A stretch of 64,000 bases of DNA from Verrucomicrobia bacterium SCGC AAA164-E04 (GCA_000383715.1 KB911884.1:1-64000); one strand, 5' to 3'. Numbered from the stretch's first letter, positions 1-8,290 are shown. Numbers and translations are program-made. The notes: generated from the sequence alone by a model not told the origin.

Positions 1-767
1 CCGTTGAAAAACCATTTTTCATGCCCGAGCCGAGCATCATACCCATAAATCCTTCCGTTGCCCATGACTACCAGATCGTGTTGCTGATCTTTTGTCCAGA
101 TCATGGGTGTTGACCAACTGCTGCGATTGTAGGGGCGGGGAGTTTCCCAGAGAACCTTGCCGTTAGATTTATCGTAGGCGACGACTCTTGAGCGACTCAA
201 CTGACTGTCGGGAAGATTTCGGTCATCATCAAGAACCACGAAGAGCCTCTGTTCAAAAAGGATAGGTGACGTTGAAATACCGTACAAAGTTTGAGGCGGA
301 GGGATGGCTTTTTTCCAGATCAATGAACCTTCAAGATCGTAGCAAAACAGTCCGAATGAGCCGAAGTAAACATAGATATGCTTGCCATCAGAGACTGGTG
401 TGGATGATACCGGTGTGTTGGCCGCATGCACTTTTTCTAACTGCGAAATATCAGCATCCTTCTGCCATTCAATGTTGCCACTTTGAGTGTCCAGCGCGAG
501 TGTCCCGACCTGTTTGCCGGACTGGACAGTGATCACGAGCAAATTGCCCGCAACAATCGGCGAAGAATGTCCATCAGGGATAGGCGTTTTCCATGTTGGC
601 TTTTGCGCATCTATGTGAATGGGGGGATGCGACTCCGTTGCAACACCCGATCCGTTGGGGCCACGAAACTGGTTCCAATCTGAAGTGAGTCCAATCGAGT
701 TGCATGCCAACGAGGCGGCACATAAGTGCGTCAATCGTTTGGTTAATTTCTTGAGGAATGAATGCAT
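1..767 (-). CDS. PQQ-type beta-propeller repeat protein, exported, C-terminus cut by window edge
   Basis: Reading the minus strand inward from base 767 gives one open frame of about 255 codons that runs off the left edge, so the 3' part of the gene lies outside. The N-terminus is a basic/hydrophobic signal peptide (MHSFLKKLTKRLTHLCAAS) followed by the motif WNQFRGPNGSGVA, the usual opening of secreted PVC proteins built from PQQ-like (BamB-like) propeller blades. Blade-type repeats follow: PTWKTPIPDGHSSPIV, DTQSGNIEWQK, CYDLEGSLIWKK and AYDKSNGKVLWETP, each with the W-x-T/K and D-x-x-x-G-x-x-x-W pattern. The frame stays open upstream to an ATG near 863; I prefer 767 because the signal peptide starts there, but no Shine-Dalgarno supports either. 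Binding of actual PQQ cannot be judged; many members are structural or scaffold propellers. It lies behind the sulfatase gene in the same direction. Confidence 0.85.
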   Translation of the reverse strand, partial: MHSFLKKLTKRLTHLCAASLACNSIGLTSDWNQFRGPNGSGVATESHPPIHIDAQKPTWKTPIPDGHSSPIVAGNLLVITVQSGKQVGTLALDTQSGNIEWQKDADISQLEKVHAANTPVSSTPVSDGKHIYVYFGSFGLFCYDLEGSLIWKKAIPPPQTLYGISTSPILFEQRLFVVLDDDRNLPDSQLSRSRVVAYDKSNGKVLWETPRPYNRSSWSTPMIWTKDQQHDLVVMGNGRIYGYDARLGHEKWFFN

Positions 768-840
768 CGATGTGGATGGTTGTAGGATGTGGCTTACAAA
801 ATCAAGTCGCTTCCTTAGGGACGTGAGGTTGCTGGGAGTG

Positions 841-1010
841 ATGGTTTTGTTTATTGCCGCGGAGGTCATAGAGGTTCACAGATGTTATTGATTTGCTTTG
901 TGACTATTTTTTGGATCTCAGAGATTCATTCGAATCTGGTTTTTATCAGCTTCATTATTTTATTTTCTGCGATCTCCGTATCCTTTGTGATGAGTATTAT
1001 TAACCTTCGG
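841..1010. repeat. Degenerate purine-rich intergenic repeat with inverted arms
   Basis: This gap between two minus-strand genes contains the string GCGGAGGTCATAGAGGTT around 857-875, and near 967-990 a pyrimidine-rich counterpart, CTGCGATCTCCGTATCCTTT, which on the other strand is again a GAGG/CAGAG-type purine tract. Between them is a perfect small stem, AGATTC/GAATCT (922-927 and 932-937, loop ATTC). The arrangement resembles degenerate copies of the '(C)GCAGAGG-CGCAGAG' intergenic repeats I associate with some PVC genomes. Only one copy is visible here, so repeat status is inferred from its internal symmetry. Confidence 0.4.
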
Positions 1011-1018
1011 AAATCAAA

Positions 1019-2467
1019 TCATTGAGGTTCCTCGGTTGGAAGTCTGCTGTCGTAGGTTTTCGCGCTTTCCCCGCGCCAGTAGGGAGAAGAGCCCCAGAGA
1101 GGCGGGGTGGGGAGTAAGGATTCCCATTCGCCTAATTGTTGGAAAAGTGAGCTGAAACGTTTACTGCGCTCAGGTGCTAAATCATTAGACTCTGCCGCGT
1201 CATCAGTTGGTTGAAAATATTGGGCGGGTCGATGTGAAAGACGGATGAGTTTATCGGGGCCGTCCAGGATCGCCACTTGCCCCTGGAGTCTCCAGAAAAG
1301 TGTGCGATTGGGGGCGGGAGTTTTTCCTTTAAGATAGGGTAACAAGTTGAAGCCTTCATAGGCACCATGTTGAGCGATCAATCGCTGGCGATTCCGCTTG
1401 TCTTCATAACTGCGCGGTGCGTTCAGAGGGAGTGGATTTGAATGAGCGGCCGCCATGAATGTCGGAAGGAGGTCCAGAGCTGAAGCGGGGGAATCATACC
1501 TTTTGCCCTCTGGTATGGTTGCTGGCCAGGACCAGATCATGGGGACTCGAATACCGCCTTCCTTGAGGCAACCTTTGGCACCTGACAGTGGTCCATTCCA
1601 GCTCTTGTTGTTCGTCGCGCCTCCATTGTCCGAAAAGAAAACGATGAGCGTGTTTTCGAGTTCATCGTGATCTCTCAGCCATGCGGTCAAGCGCCCCACA
1701 CTACGATCCAGACTGAACATCATGGCTGCATAGATACGTCGTTTTTGATCTTTGATATGATTGAATTCGGCGAGATCCGCTTCCGTTGACTGCAAGGGGC
1801 CGTGGGGTGCGTTGTAGGACATGAAAAGGAACCAAGGGGTGTCGGCGGGGTGTTGTTTCTCTATCCATCGCAATCCTTCATCTGTAAAATAATCGGTGAG
1901 GTAATCATTCGAAAAGGTGATGACAGGTTCCCCGTTCTTTTCAATTGAATGACGTTTGGCATGGGTGGGGAAATACGTATGTGATCCACCCTGCATGCCA
2001 CAGAAAAAATCAAAACCACGTTCGTTGGGATGAAAGCCTTGACCTTTACCGAGGTGCCATTTCCCTACCAAAGCAGTGGCATATCCCGCGGCACGCAGGT
2101 GATCCCCCAACGTGTGTTCACCGGGAGGGAGCCCAAGGAATGCGGGGCGGGTGGGATATCGGTCGCTGCTCATGTTGAGATTTCCTTCGTAACCGAACCT
2201 GCGTGGATCCCTGCCAGTTATCAGTCCCGCTCGCGAGGGTGAGCAGACAGGAGAGGCGACATAACCCTGGGAACAGAATATACCTGAACGGGCCAGAGCA
2301 TCCAGGTTGGGAGTTTTGAGATGTTGGCTGCCGGTGAACTGAAGGTCCCCATAACCCATGTCATCGGCAAGAATGATGATGATGTTCGGTGTTTGAGCCT
2401 GAATGCCAAGACCAAGGAAAAAGCAAAGGACTGTCCATATTGATTTGAAAAAGTTTGTTACAGTCAT
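1019..2467 (-). CDS. Sulfatase (type I, formylglycine-dependent), secreted
   Basis: A 482-residue type I sulfatase that would remove sulfate esters from carbohydrate or phenolic substrates outside the cytoplasm. Residues 1-25 form a signal peptide ending near IQAQ. The metal-binding LADDMGYGD segment lies at about 33-41. The maturation motif CSPSRAGLITGR starts at Cys75, the residue converted to formylglycine by the FGE enzyme. KWHLG and the metal-binding FFSDNGG motif follow, and the C-terminus (PYLKGKTPAPNRTLFWR) is typical of the arylsulfatase A/N-acetylgalactosamine-6-sulfatase group, so the family assignment is firm. Substrate is not predictable. The gene is divergent from the PhyH gene, with about 70 bp between the starts that must hold both promoters. 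A second, fused sulfatase lies at 35.9-38.1 kb. Confidence 0.95.
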   Translation of the reverse strand: MTVTNFFKSIWTVLCFFLGLGIQAQTPNIIIILADDMGYGDLQFTGSQHLKTPNLDALARSGIFCSQGYVASPVCSPSRAGLITGRDPRRFGYEGNLNMSSDRYPTRPAFLGLPPGEHTLGDHLRAAGYATALVGKWHLGKGQGFHPNERGFDFFCGMQGGSHTYFPTHAKRHSIEKNGEPVITFSNDYLTDYFTDEGLRWIEKQHPADTPWFLFMSYNAPHGPLQSTEADLAEFNHIKDQKRRIYAAMMFSLDRSVGRLTAWLRDHDELENTLIVFFSDNGGATNNKSWNGPLSGAKGCLKEGGIRVPMIWSWPATIPEGKRYDSPASALDLLPTFMAAAHSNPLPLNAPRSYEDKRNRQRLIAQHGAYEGFNLLPYLKGKTPAPNRTLFWRLQGQVAILDGPDKLIRLSHRPAQYFQPTDDAAESNDLAPERSKRFSSLFQQLGEWESLLPTPPLWGSSPYWRGESAKTYDSRLPTEEPQ

Positions 2468-2541
2468 GCTGACATACTAAAAGACGAATCAAGATTTGCC
2501 ATCCTTCATTCTGGACTCTTGTTACACAAGTGTTCAGTTTA

Positions 2542-3390
2542 ATGAATCTCATGATAGAAGGCTCTGACAAATTCGAGATCACTCCCGCGATTTCAAAGCA
2601 AGAAAGATCAAATAAACGATTTGAATTCACACCAGCAAGTTGTGAGGCGCCACAAGTGCTTAGTGTAGCTCAAATACAGACATTCAATCGAGAAGGGTTC
2701 ATTCATGGGCTACAATTGTTTGCTCCGGAAGCCATCGCGGAGATTTGTAACTATTTTGACAGGCTTTTGGTGGAGACGCTGCGGAGTGGTAAATCCAGTT
2801 ACTCCATCAGCACTGCCCACCTGAAGCACGGAAGGGTTCACGATATTCTCAACCATACTCGTTTGGGAGAAATGATGAGCGATCTGATCGGGCCGAACGT
2901 AATTGGCTGGGGATCACACTTTTTCTGCAAAATGCCGAAAGATGGTAAAGCTGTTTCATGGCATCAGGACGTCAGTTATTGGCCGCTGTCGGACTCAAAA
3001 ACAATAACCGTCTGGCTGGCTATTGATGATTCTGATCTTGAGAACGGCTGCATGGAGGTCATACCTGGATCGCATCGAAATGGGCTGCTCCACTGCCGCG
3101 AAAGCAAGCAAGAAGAAAATAATGTGCTGAATCAAACCATTGATTCTAAATTAGACTGGCCAGATCCGGTTCCTCTTTGCCTTGAAGCAGGCGAAATCTC
3201 CATTCATTCAGACCTTTTGATTCACGGATCCAGACCCAACAAATCCCACCGTCGGCGATGTGGCTTAACTCTCCGTTATTGTCCGCCGGAAGTGAGAGCA
3301 GGTGAGAGCTGGAACAAGAAAGGTGTATGGGTAATTGGGGGTGACCCTGAAAAACACTGGTTCAATGCCAGGAGACCCGCTGTGGATTGA
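2542..3390 (+). CDS. Phytanoyl-CoA dioxygenase (PhyH) family Fe(II)/2-oxoglutarate oxygenase
   Basis: A cytoplasmic non-haem iron oxygenase of about 282 residues. The facial triad is visible: H141-x-D143 in WHQDVSYW and the distal His228 in DLLIHGSRPN, followed by basic residues in RRRCGLTLRY, one of which should bind the 2-oxoglutarate carboxylate. Because the acidic residue of HxD is present, this is a hydroxylase-type enzyme, not an HxG/HxA halogenase. The frame is open to a GTG at 2530; I chose the ATG at 2542, and a further ATG lies at 2551, none with a good ribosome-binding site. It lies 106 bp upstream of the sugar-nucleotide cassette in the same direction and may hydroxylate a glycan precursor or small molecule there, but that is inference. 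Confidence 0.85.
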   Translation: MNLMIEGSDKFEITPAISKQERSNKRFEFTPASCEAPQVLSVAQIQTFNREGFIHGLQLFAPEAIAEICNYFDRLLVETLRSGKSSYSISTAHLKHGRVHDILNHTRLGEMMSDLIGPNVIGWGSHFFCKMPKDGKAVSWHQDVSYWPLSDSKTITVWLAIDDSDLENGCMEVIPGSHRNGLLHCRESKQEENNVLNQTIDSKLDWPDPVPLCLEAGEISIHSDLLIHGSRPNKSHRRRCGLTLRYCPPEVRAGESWNKKGVWVIGGDPEKHWFNARRPAVD

Positions 3391-3496
3391 AACCCCAGAA
3401 TAGGGCAATGTTGCTCAGAGCATGGATTGCTTGTCCTTCAGGTCTGAATTTCCTATTCTCAGCGTCTCAGATGAGTGAATTCTGTTTAATACATTC

Positions 3497-4477
3497 ATGA
3501 CCTTAAAAAATTCGACAGTATTGATTACCGGAGGCACGGGTTCTTTTGGAAGCCGTGTGGCAAGGCATTTATTGGACAAACATCCAAAGCAAATCCGCAT
3601 TTTCAGTCGCGATGAAAAGAAACAATGGGAAATGCGGCGTCAATTTCCTGATTTTCGTTACATGCTTGGTGATGTCAGGGATCCCTCAAGGCTGGCGGTT
3701 GCAATGGAGGGAGTGGATTTCGTTTTTCATGCGGCAGCTTTGAAGCAAGTGGGGTCCTGCGAAGATTACCCTTTCGAAGCAGTTCAAACCAATATCATTG
3801 GTTCCAATCAGGCTTGTCAGACGGCCAAGGCAGCCGGGGTTCGAACTTTTGTTGCCTTGAGCACGGATAAAGCTGTGAAGCCTGTCAACGCCATGGGAGT
3901 CAGTAAGGCGATGATGGAGAAAATCGTCTGTAGTCAGAACCAGTTTGAAAATAAGACCACCTTTTGCTGTGTGCGATATGGTAACGTGATGGGAAGTCGT
4001 GGCTCGGTGATTCCCTTATTCAAGGAGCAGATTGAACAAGGGTTGCCATTGACTGTTACGGTACCGGAAATGACACGGTTTCTCATGACTCTGGATCAAT
4101 CGGTTGATCTCGTGTTTCATGCGATGACACAGGCAAAGGGCGGGGAAGTATTCGTCCGTAAAGCCCCTGCATGCACCGTCATGGATTTAGCAAACACCAT
4201 GAGGCAGCGTATGGGAGTCCCGTTACATCCCATTGAAATTAAGGGCATACGTCCAGGAGAAAAGCTGCATGAAATCCTGGTCAATGAGTATGAAATGCAA
4301 CGAGTGACTGACGCGCCCGATTATTACACTGTTCACCCCGAGTATCGACCTGTCTCCGGATTGACACCCAAACCACTTGGTGAAGAATTTACCAGTCTCA
4401 ACACGCATCAATTACAAGCTGGCGTGGCTATTGATTCTATGCTCGAGGCGATGGGGAATCAGGAGACATATCATTGA
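3497..4477 (+). CDS. UDP-N-acetylglucosamine 4,6-dehydratase, CapE/WbjB-like SDR
   Basis: A 326-residue extended short-chain dehydrogenase of the polysaccharide biosynthesis type (FlaA1/CapD/CapE). The Rossmann glycine motif TGGTGSFGSR lies at 11-20. The active-site stretch LSTDKAVKPVNAMGVSKAMM at 121-140 has Ser122-Thr123-Asp124, but Met133 where most SDRs have Tyr, with Lys137. This Ser-Met-Lys arrangement is known from CapE, the inverting UDP-GlcNAc 4,6-dehydratase/5-epimerase that opens the UDP-L-FucNAc pathway; by analogy this enzyme makes a 4-keto-6-deoxy UDP-HexNAc sugar. GIRPGEKLHE near the C-terminus is also typical. The classical partner CapF was not found; instead a C-methyltransferase and an RmlD-like reductase follow with overlapping reading frames. 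Family very sure; exact stereochemistry is inferred. Confidence 0.9.
   Translation: MTLKNSTVLITGGTGSFGSRVARHLLDKHPKQIRIFSRDEKKQWEMRRQFPDFRYMLGDVRDPSRLAVAMEGVDFVFHAAALKQVGSCEDYPFEAVQTNIIGSNQACQTAKAAGVRTFVALSTDKAVKPVNAMGVSKAMMEKIVCSQNQFENKTTFCCVRYGNVMGSRGSVIPLFKEQIEQGLPLTVTVPEMTRFLMTLDQSVDLVFHAMTQAKGGEVFVRKAPACTVMDLANTMRQRMGVPLHPIEIKGIRPGEKLHEILVNEYEMQRVTDAPDYYTVHPEYRPVSGLTPKPLGEEFTSLNTHQLQAGVAIDSMLEAMGNQETYH
4461..4465 (+). promoter_or_regulatory. Ribosome-binding site AGGAG favouring a TTG start at 4474
   Basis: AGGAG lies 8 nt before the TTG at 4474, the ideal spacing, whereas the next in-frame ATG (4483) would be 17 nt away. The TTG overlaps the stop of the preceding dehydratase as TTGA, which suggests translational coupling. 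Confidence 0.6.
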
Positions 4478-5694
4478 GCGGCATGTCGGTCTCAAAACCA
4501 TATTCACTGATAAAAAAGTGCCGGGCATGCCATGCTTCCTCGAATCAATTGATGGTTGGATTGGAAATGGACCCGATGCCTCTGGCTGGACAGTTCTGCG
4601 CAACCCCTGAAGAATCGCAACAAGCGGTCAGCATGCCTTTGACTTGGGTGCTGTGCGAACATTGCGGATTGGTTCAAGCCCTGCAAGATGTGGATGATCG
4701 AATGCTTTTTCGCAAATACAATTACTCATCATCCACGGTAGGAGGATTGGTGCGGCACTTTGAAAATTACGCCTCCTTGCTCTCCATTACTTATGGTGCA
4801 AAATCGCTGAGATTCCTCGAAATTGGATGCAATGATGGAGTACTGATTCGCAGGCTTCCTGAAGAATGGGTGAAGTGCGGTGTGGATCCAAGTGATGTTG
4901 CCCGGCAATCCCATGCAGCAGATGATCAGGAAGTATATCAACTCTTGAGCGAACCTTTTACGGAAGCGCTGGTGGCTCAACAGCAATGGCAGGGCAAATG
5001 GGATGTTATCAGCGGGTCCAATTGTCTGGCCCACATATCGGATATTCGTGACGTGTTTGAGGGCGTGGCCCTTGCTTTGCGTGAAGGGGGTGAATTCTGG
5101 GTAGAGGTACACGATCTTGAGGCATTGCTTTCAGGATTTCAATGGGACACGATTTATCACGAACACAAGGCTGAGTGGAGCCTGGATTCATTGACTTATT
5201 GCCTTGGTATACTCGGTTTCGAGCGCGTTCATTATGAGAAGATTCCCATGCATGGCGGTGCCATTCGGTGTCGATTCAAGAAAACGGGGAAAAAGCAGCA
5301 ATTACCTCGTGACTGGAAGCGATATGTGCACTCCATTGCTGCTCTCTCTGAAGTCTATCAAAGAAGGCACGATCATCCTACTGCGGTTAAATTTGCGAAA
5401 TCTGCTGAAAAAGGAGAAAAGATAGTTGCCTATGGGGCTGCTGGCCGAGCCAACGTATACTTGAATCAATTGCCAGCTCTACCTTTCGATTGGATTGTGG
5501 ACGAGTCACCTCTGCGAGTCGGGAAATTTATTCCATGTGTCGGTACGTCAATCGTATCCCAGAAAGTCCTCACGGAAAAGCAACCAGAATATTGTCTGAT
5601 CACTGCATGGAATTATCGTGATGATATTGTCAGGAAGAACGCTCAATACAGAGGTGAATGGTTTACAGCATTTAAATTCATGGAGGATGATTGA
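4474..5694 (+). CDS. Sugar C-methyltransferase (zinc-binding N-terminus, SAM-dependent)
   Basis: A 406-residue class I methyltransferase of the NovU/TylCIII type that C-methylates 4-keto-deoxysugar nucleotides. The N-terminal zinc site is visible as C16-x-x-C19 (CRACH) and C61-x-x-C64 (CEHCGLVQ). A SAM-binding motif FLEIGCNDGVLIRRL follows at about 112-126. The C-terminal domain has the family signature AYGAAGRANVYLNQ and a DESPLRVGKFIP segment. The TTG start is chosen from the AGGAG at 8 nt and the TTGA overlap with the upstream gene. Its position directly after a 4,6-dehydratase, which makes exactly the keto-sugar substrate this family needs, and directly before a reductase strongly supports a route to a branched deoxysugar. 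The methylated carbon (C3 or C5) cannot be assigned. Confidence 0.85.
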   Translation: MSGMSVSKPYSLIKKCRACHASSNQLMVGLEMDPMPLAGQFCATPEESQQAVSMPLTWVLCEHCGLVQALQDVDDRMLFRKYNYSSSTVGGLVRHFENYASLLSITYGAKSLRFLEIGCNDGVLIRRLPEEWVKCGVDPSDVARQSHAADDQEVYQLLSEPFTEALVAQQQWQGKWDVISGSNCLAHISDIRDVFEGVALALREGGEFWVEVHDLEALLSGFQWDTIYHEHKAEWSLDSLTYCLGILGFERVHYEKIPMHGGAIRCRFKKTGKKQQLPRDWKRYVHSIAALSEVYQRRHDHPTAVKFAKSAEKGEKIVAYGAAGRANVYLNQLPALPFDWIVDESPLRVGKFIPCVGTSIVSQKVLTEKQPEYCLITAWNYRDDIVRKNAQYRGEWFTAFKFMEDD

Positions 5695-6524
5695 TGAAGA
5701 TTGTCGTGCTGGGGGTAAACGGTATGCTGGGGCACACTGTGCTGCATTATCTGAAGCAGGAGGGATGTTTTGCAATTCCCTTTACACAACGATGGTCACC
5801 CGGTAACGCATCCGAAGTCATGAGGATGCTATTAAGCACCGAACCAGACGTGTGTATCAATGCTATCGGAGTTTTGCCGGGAGGGGGAGTTGGATTGGCC
5901 GAGACTCTCTGGACCAATGGCATATTACCTGGGTGGATTTCCAGACATTTACCAGAGGCTTGCACTTTCATTCATGCCAGCTCCGATGCTGTTTTTGCCG
6001 CGCATTCTACCGGATGCCGTGTACATGATACACAAACGCCAGACACTGATTACGGTCGAAGTAAAAGGCTGGGTGAGCTTGGATTACTGCGGGATAATGA
6101 CGTGATCATCAGGACCTCGATCATTGGTCTGGAATCTGATAGCAGACGATCCCTGCTCAGTTGGTTCCTGAGCCAGTCAGGTAAGGTCACTGGTTTTACC
6201 AATCAGATGTGGAATGGGGTGACGACACTGGAGTGGGCGAGGTTTTGCTTCGAGCTTCTTGAAGGGGAAATCAGTCCAATGCACGGAGTGATTCAACCCG
6301 GAACACTACCTCCATTGAGCAAGTATTCTTTATTGAAATTGATAGGTAAAGTTTTTCAGCATGACGTCTCACTGATTCCTGCCATTGCCAAGGAAAATAT
6401 TCAACGGTCGCTCATTCCGAGCCATCATAGCAGCGCGATTGAAACCCAACTCTGTGCATTACGCGATTGGTGGCAGGAGAAGGCCGATGTTCCACGTAAT
6501 TCCACAAATCGGCTGATTGAATGA
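5694..6524 (+). CDS. RmlD-like SDR reductase, sugar nucleotide 4-ketoreductase
   Basis: A 276-residue extended SDR resembling dTDP-4-dehydrorhamnose reductase. It opens with the NAD(P) motif GVNGMLGH and carries a YxxxK catalytic pair in DYGRSKRLGE, preceded by the HASSDAVF segment (STDxVF in RmlD). A TTG lies just upstream at 5691, but the ATG at 5694 has GGAGG (5682-5686) at 7 nt and overlaps the previous stop as TGATG, so it is the better start. As the third gene of the cassette it probably reduces the 4-keto group after C-methylation, finishing a deoxysugar nucleotide for a surface glycan. The nucleotide (UDP or dTDP) and product are inferred from context only. Confidence 0.85.
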   Translation: MKIVVLGVNGMLGHTVLHYLKQEGCFAIPFTQRWSPGNASEVMRMLLSTEPDVCINAIGVLPGGGVGLAETLWTNGILPGWISRHLPEACTFIHASSDAVFAAHSTGCRVHDTQTPDTDYGRSKRLGELGLLRDNDVIIRTSIIGLESDSRRSLLSWFLSQSGKVTGFTNQMWNGVTTLEWARFCFELLEGEISPMHGVIQPGTLPPLSKYSLLKLIGKVFQHDVSLIPAIAKENIQRSLIPSHHSSAIETQLCALRDWWQEKADVPRNSTNRLIE

Positions 6525-6550
6525 CTTCATAACTTCCGAAAAGACGGACA

Positions 6551-6613
6551 CTTGGCATGTTGGTATCTTCACTGCTGCCAGTGAAAGGATTTGACTCGAT
6601 GGTAGATGCCAAG
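6551..6613. other. Nested perfect inverted repeats in intergenic region
   Basis: CTTGGCAT (6551-6558) pairs perfectly with ATGCCAAG (6606-6613), and inside them TTCACTG (6568-6574) pairs with CAGTGAA (6579-6585) around a CTGC loop. The pair lies about 30-90 bp after the sugar cassette. It could be a terminator without a T-tract, a structured leader of the next gene, or a protein-binding site. No U-run follows. Confidence 0.4.
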
Positions 6614-6728
6614 CAGGAGCGGTCGGCATCTTGGGTAAGGTTCATTTTTAAACAATGACCATTTGACCTCTCACCGATGTGTGATATCTCTGTCTCGTTT
6701 AAGAGCGATCAAACTAGAATATTTTTAA

Positions 6729-7766
6729 ATGGTGAACGATACATTGAAAAGCGACGAAGACAGAGACCATGGACGAACCCTTGAGGTATATGAAAAGCAT
6801 CCAAAGGACTCCAAAAAAATCTTGACGCTCATAGGTGGGATAAGGTTGATTGGGAGAGTTTTGATCTGCTGTTCCTTGTGGATGGCGCTGCAGATGCTGG
6901 CTGAGGACGAAAACGCCAATATGCCGAGACCTCAGCTCAATGGGTGGTATCAGAGTTTCGAAACAGGTGCTTTGCATCAGTTTGAAACCGATATGGACAC
7001 CGCTGGAGGTTTTGGGGTCAGTCGGGTTCTTGCGCGAGCTTCCATAGAGTACCGCAAGGACTTCCTCAACAGCACCTCACTGAGCTTCGGGTATGCCCAC
7101 ACCTCTTATCAGTTTAATGCCTTGACAGGTCCGTGGACACCTGAACCCTGGGGTGGTGTGCATACGTTGAGCCTTTCTGCACCGATACGCCGAAGTGTCG
7201 GTAGTAACTGGATGCTGCTAGCCATTCCCTCCATACGCACCACATCCGAGGACAATGCAGATTTGGGACAGTCAATTGTTGGTGGCATCATCACAGGGAT
7301 GTCCTACCAGGTGCGTCCCGGCCTCAGCATAGGCCCGGGATTTGGCGTTTTGACGCAGCTGGAAGACAGTGTGAATGTTTTCCCTATCGTCCTGGTGGAC
7401 TGGGCCATATCTAAAAAATTCAAACTTCAGACGGGTCGTGGCTTTGGCGCCTCCCAAGGCCCCGGATTGGTCTTGAGTTATGCGTTGAACGATTCCTGGA
7501 ACTTCATGATCGGAGGGCGAATGGAAAGATTTCGCCTGCGCTTGAACAGCAACGGACGGGTGCCGAACGGGGTGGGGCAAGACAGAAAAGCGTCGGTAAG
7601 TTTTGGGGCACAATACGCCATGGGTAAAGTGGGTTTCATTACTCTGTACACCGGAATCAACCTCAGCGGTGAACTGGAACTGAATGATGCCAGCGGGAAT
7701 GAAATCGTTGCGACCGACTACGACTCAACCCCTTTTATCGGCTTGAATGCAAGCATCCGGTTTTAG
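6729..7766 (+). CDS. DUF6268-like outer-membrane beta-barrel protein
   Basis: A 345-residue predicted outer-membrane protein. After a long polar N-terminus there is one hydrophobic segment at about 39-58 (LIGRVLICCSLWMALQMLAE) that may act as a late signal sequence, so the true start may be internal. The rest is alternating amphipathic strands and turns rich in Gly, Ser and aromatic residues (SLSFGYAHTSYQF, GPGFGVLTQ, SFGAQYAMGKVGFITLYTG), and the chain ends in NASIRF with a terminal Phe, the usual BAM recognition signature. The pattern matches barrels annotated DUF6268 in PVC genomes. No function is known; it may be a porin or a structural barrel. It stands alone between a sugar cassette and the polyketide region. 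Confidence 0.65.
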   Translation: MVNDTLKSDEDRDHGRTLEVYEKHPKDSKKILTLIGGIRLIGRVLICCSLWMALQMLAEDENANMPRPQLNGWYQSFETGALHQFETDMDTAGGFGVSRVLARASIEYRKDFLNSTSLSFGYAHTSYQFNALTGPWTPEPWGGVHTLSLSAPIRRSVGSNWMLLAIPSIRTTSEDNADLGQSIVGGIITGMSYQVRPGLSIGPGFGVLTQLEDSVNVFPIVLVDWAISKKFKLQTGRGFGASQGPGLVLSYALNDSWNFMIGGRMERFRLRLNSNGRVPNGVGQDRKASVSFGAQYAMGKVGFITLYTGINLSGELELNDASGNEIVATDYDSTPFIGLNASIRF

Positions 7767-7795
7767 TCCCATGCATTGGTTCATTTCCTCACATC

Positions 7796-8251
7796 ATGCT
7801 TAGATTTCAAAAAAGAACGACCCTGGCGTGTTCTGCATCAACTCTTTACCACTGGCATATGTTACCCGATGCATTCCAGATATTGACACCACCCTGGGAG
7901 AAGGTTTCGATTGTGTCACGCCCGGAGTCATTGCAAAATGGGGCAAAGATCAAGCTACAACTATGCGTGGGGCCTTTACGAATATCCTGGGTAGCGTTGC
8001 ATGAGAATTTTGTCGAGGGGCGGCGTTTCGACGATGTGCAACTTTCCGGTCCATTCAGGAAATGGCATCACTCGCACTTGTTCGAGCCCGTAACCGAAGA
8101 TTCATCAATCATGCATGATTCGATCGCGTTCGAAATCCCGGGAGGCAGGTTACTCAATCGTCTTGCATCACCGATAGTCAATCGGCGCTTGCAAAAGATG
8201 TTCCATTACCGTCACCAACAACTCGTCTCGATATTTGGCGAAACATCCTGA
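7796..8251 (+). CDS. SRPBCC (START/Bet v1-like) ligand-binding protein
   Basis: A 151-residue cytoplasmic protein with the layout of small SRPBCC proteins: an N-terminal strand (FQKRTTLACSASTLYHWH), a helix pair with DAFQILTPPWE, central beta strands (GAKIKLQLCVGPLRISWVALH), the FRKWHHSHLFEP strand-turn, and a C-terminal helix (RRLQKMFHYRHQQLVSIFG). Related proteins bind hydrophobic ligands or act as polyketide cyclases/aromatases. Here it lies about 350 bp before a type III polyketide synthase operon in the same direction, so a role with the polyketide product is possible but not shown. The start ATG has no clear ribosome-binding site. Confidence 0.75.
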   Translation: MLRFQKRTTLACSASTLYHWHMLPDAFQILTPPWEKVSIVSRPESLQNGAKIKLQLCVGPLRISWVALHENFVEGRRFDDVQLSGPFRKWHHSHLFEPVTEDSSIMHDSIAFEIPGGRLLNRLASPIVNRRLQKMFHYRHQQLVSIFGETS

Positions 8252-8290
8252 CATGTGCGAGGAGATAGTTCCGTAATATCAAAACCTGAC

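Noticed and set aside
2542-3390. Non-haem iron halogenase (SyrB2-type)
   Set aside because: The triad has HxD (HQD) with the carboxylate present; halogenases have Gly or Ala at that place.
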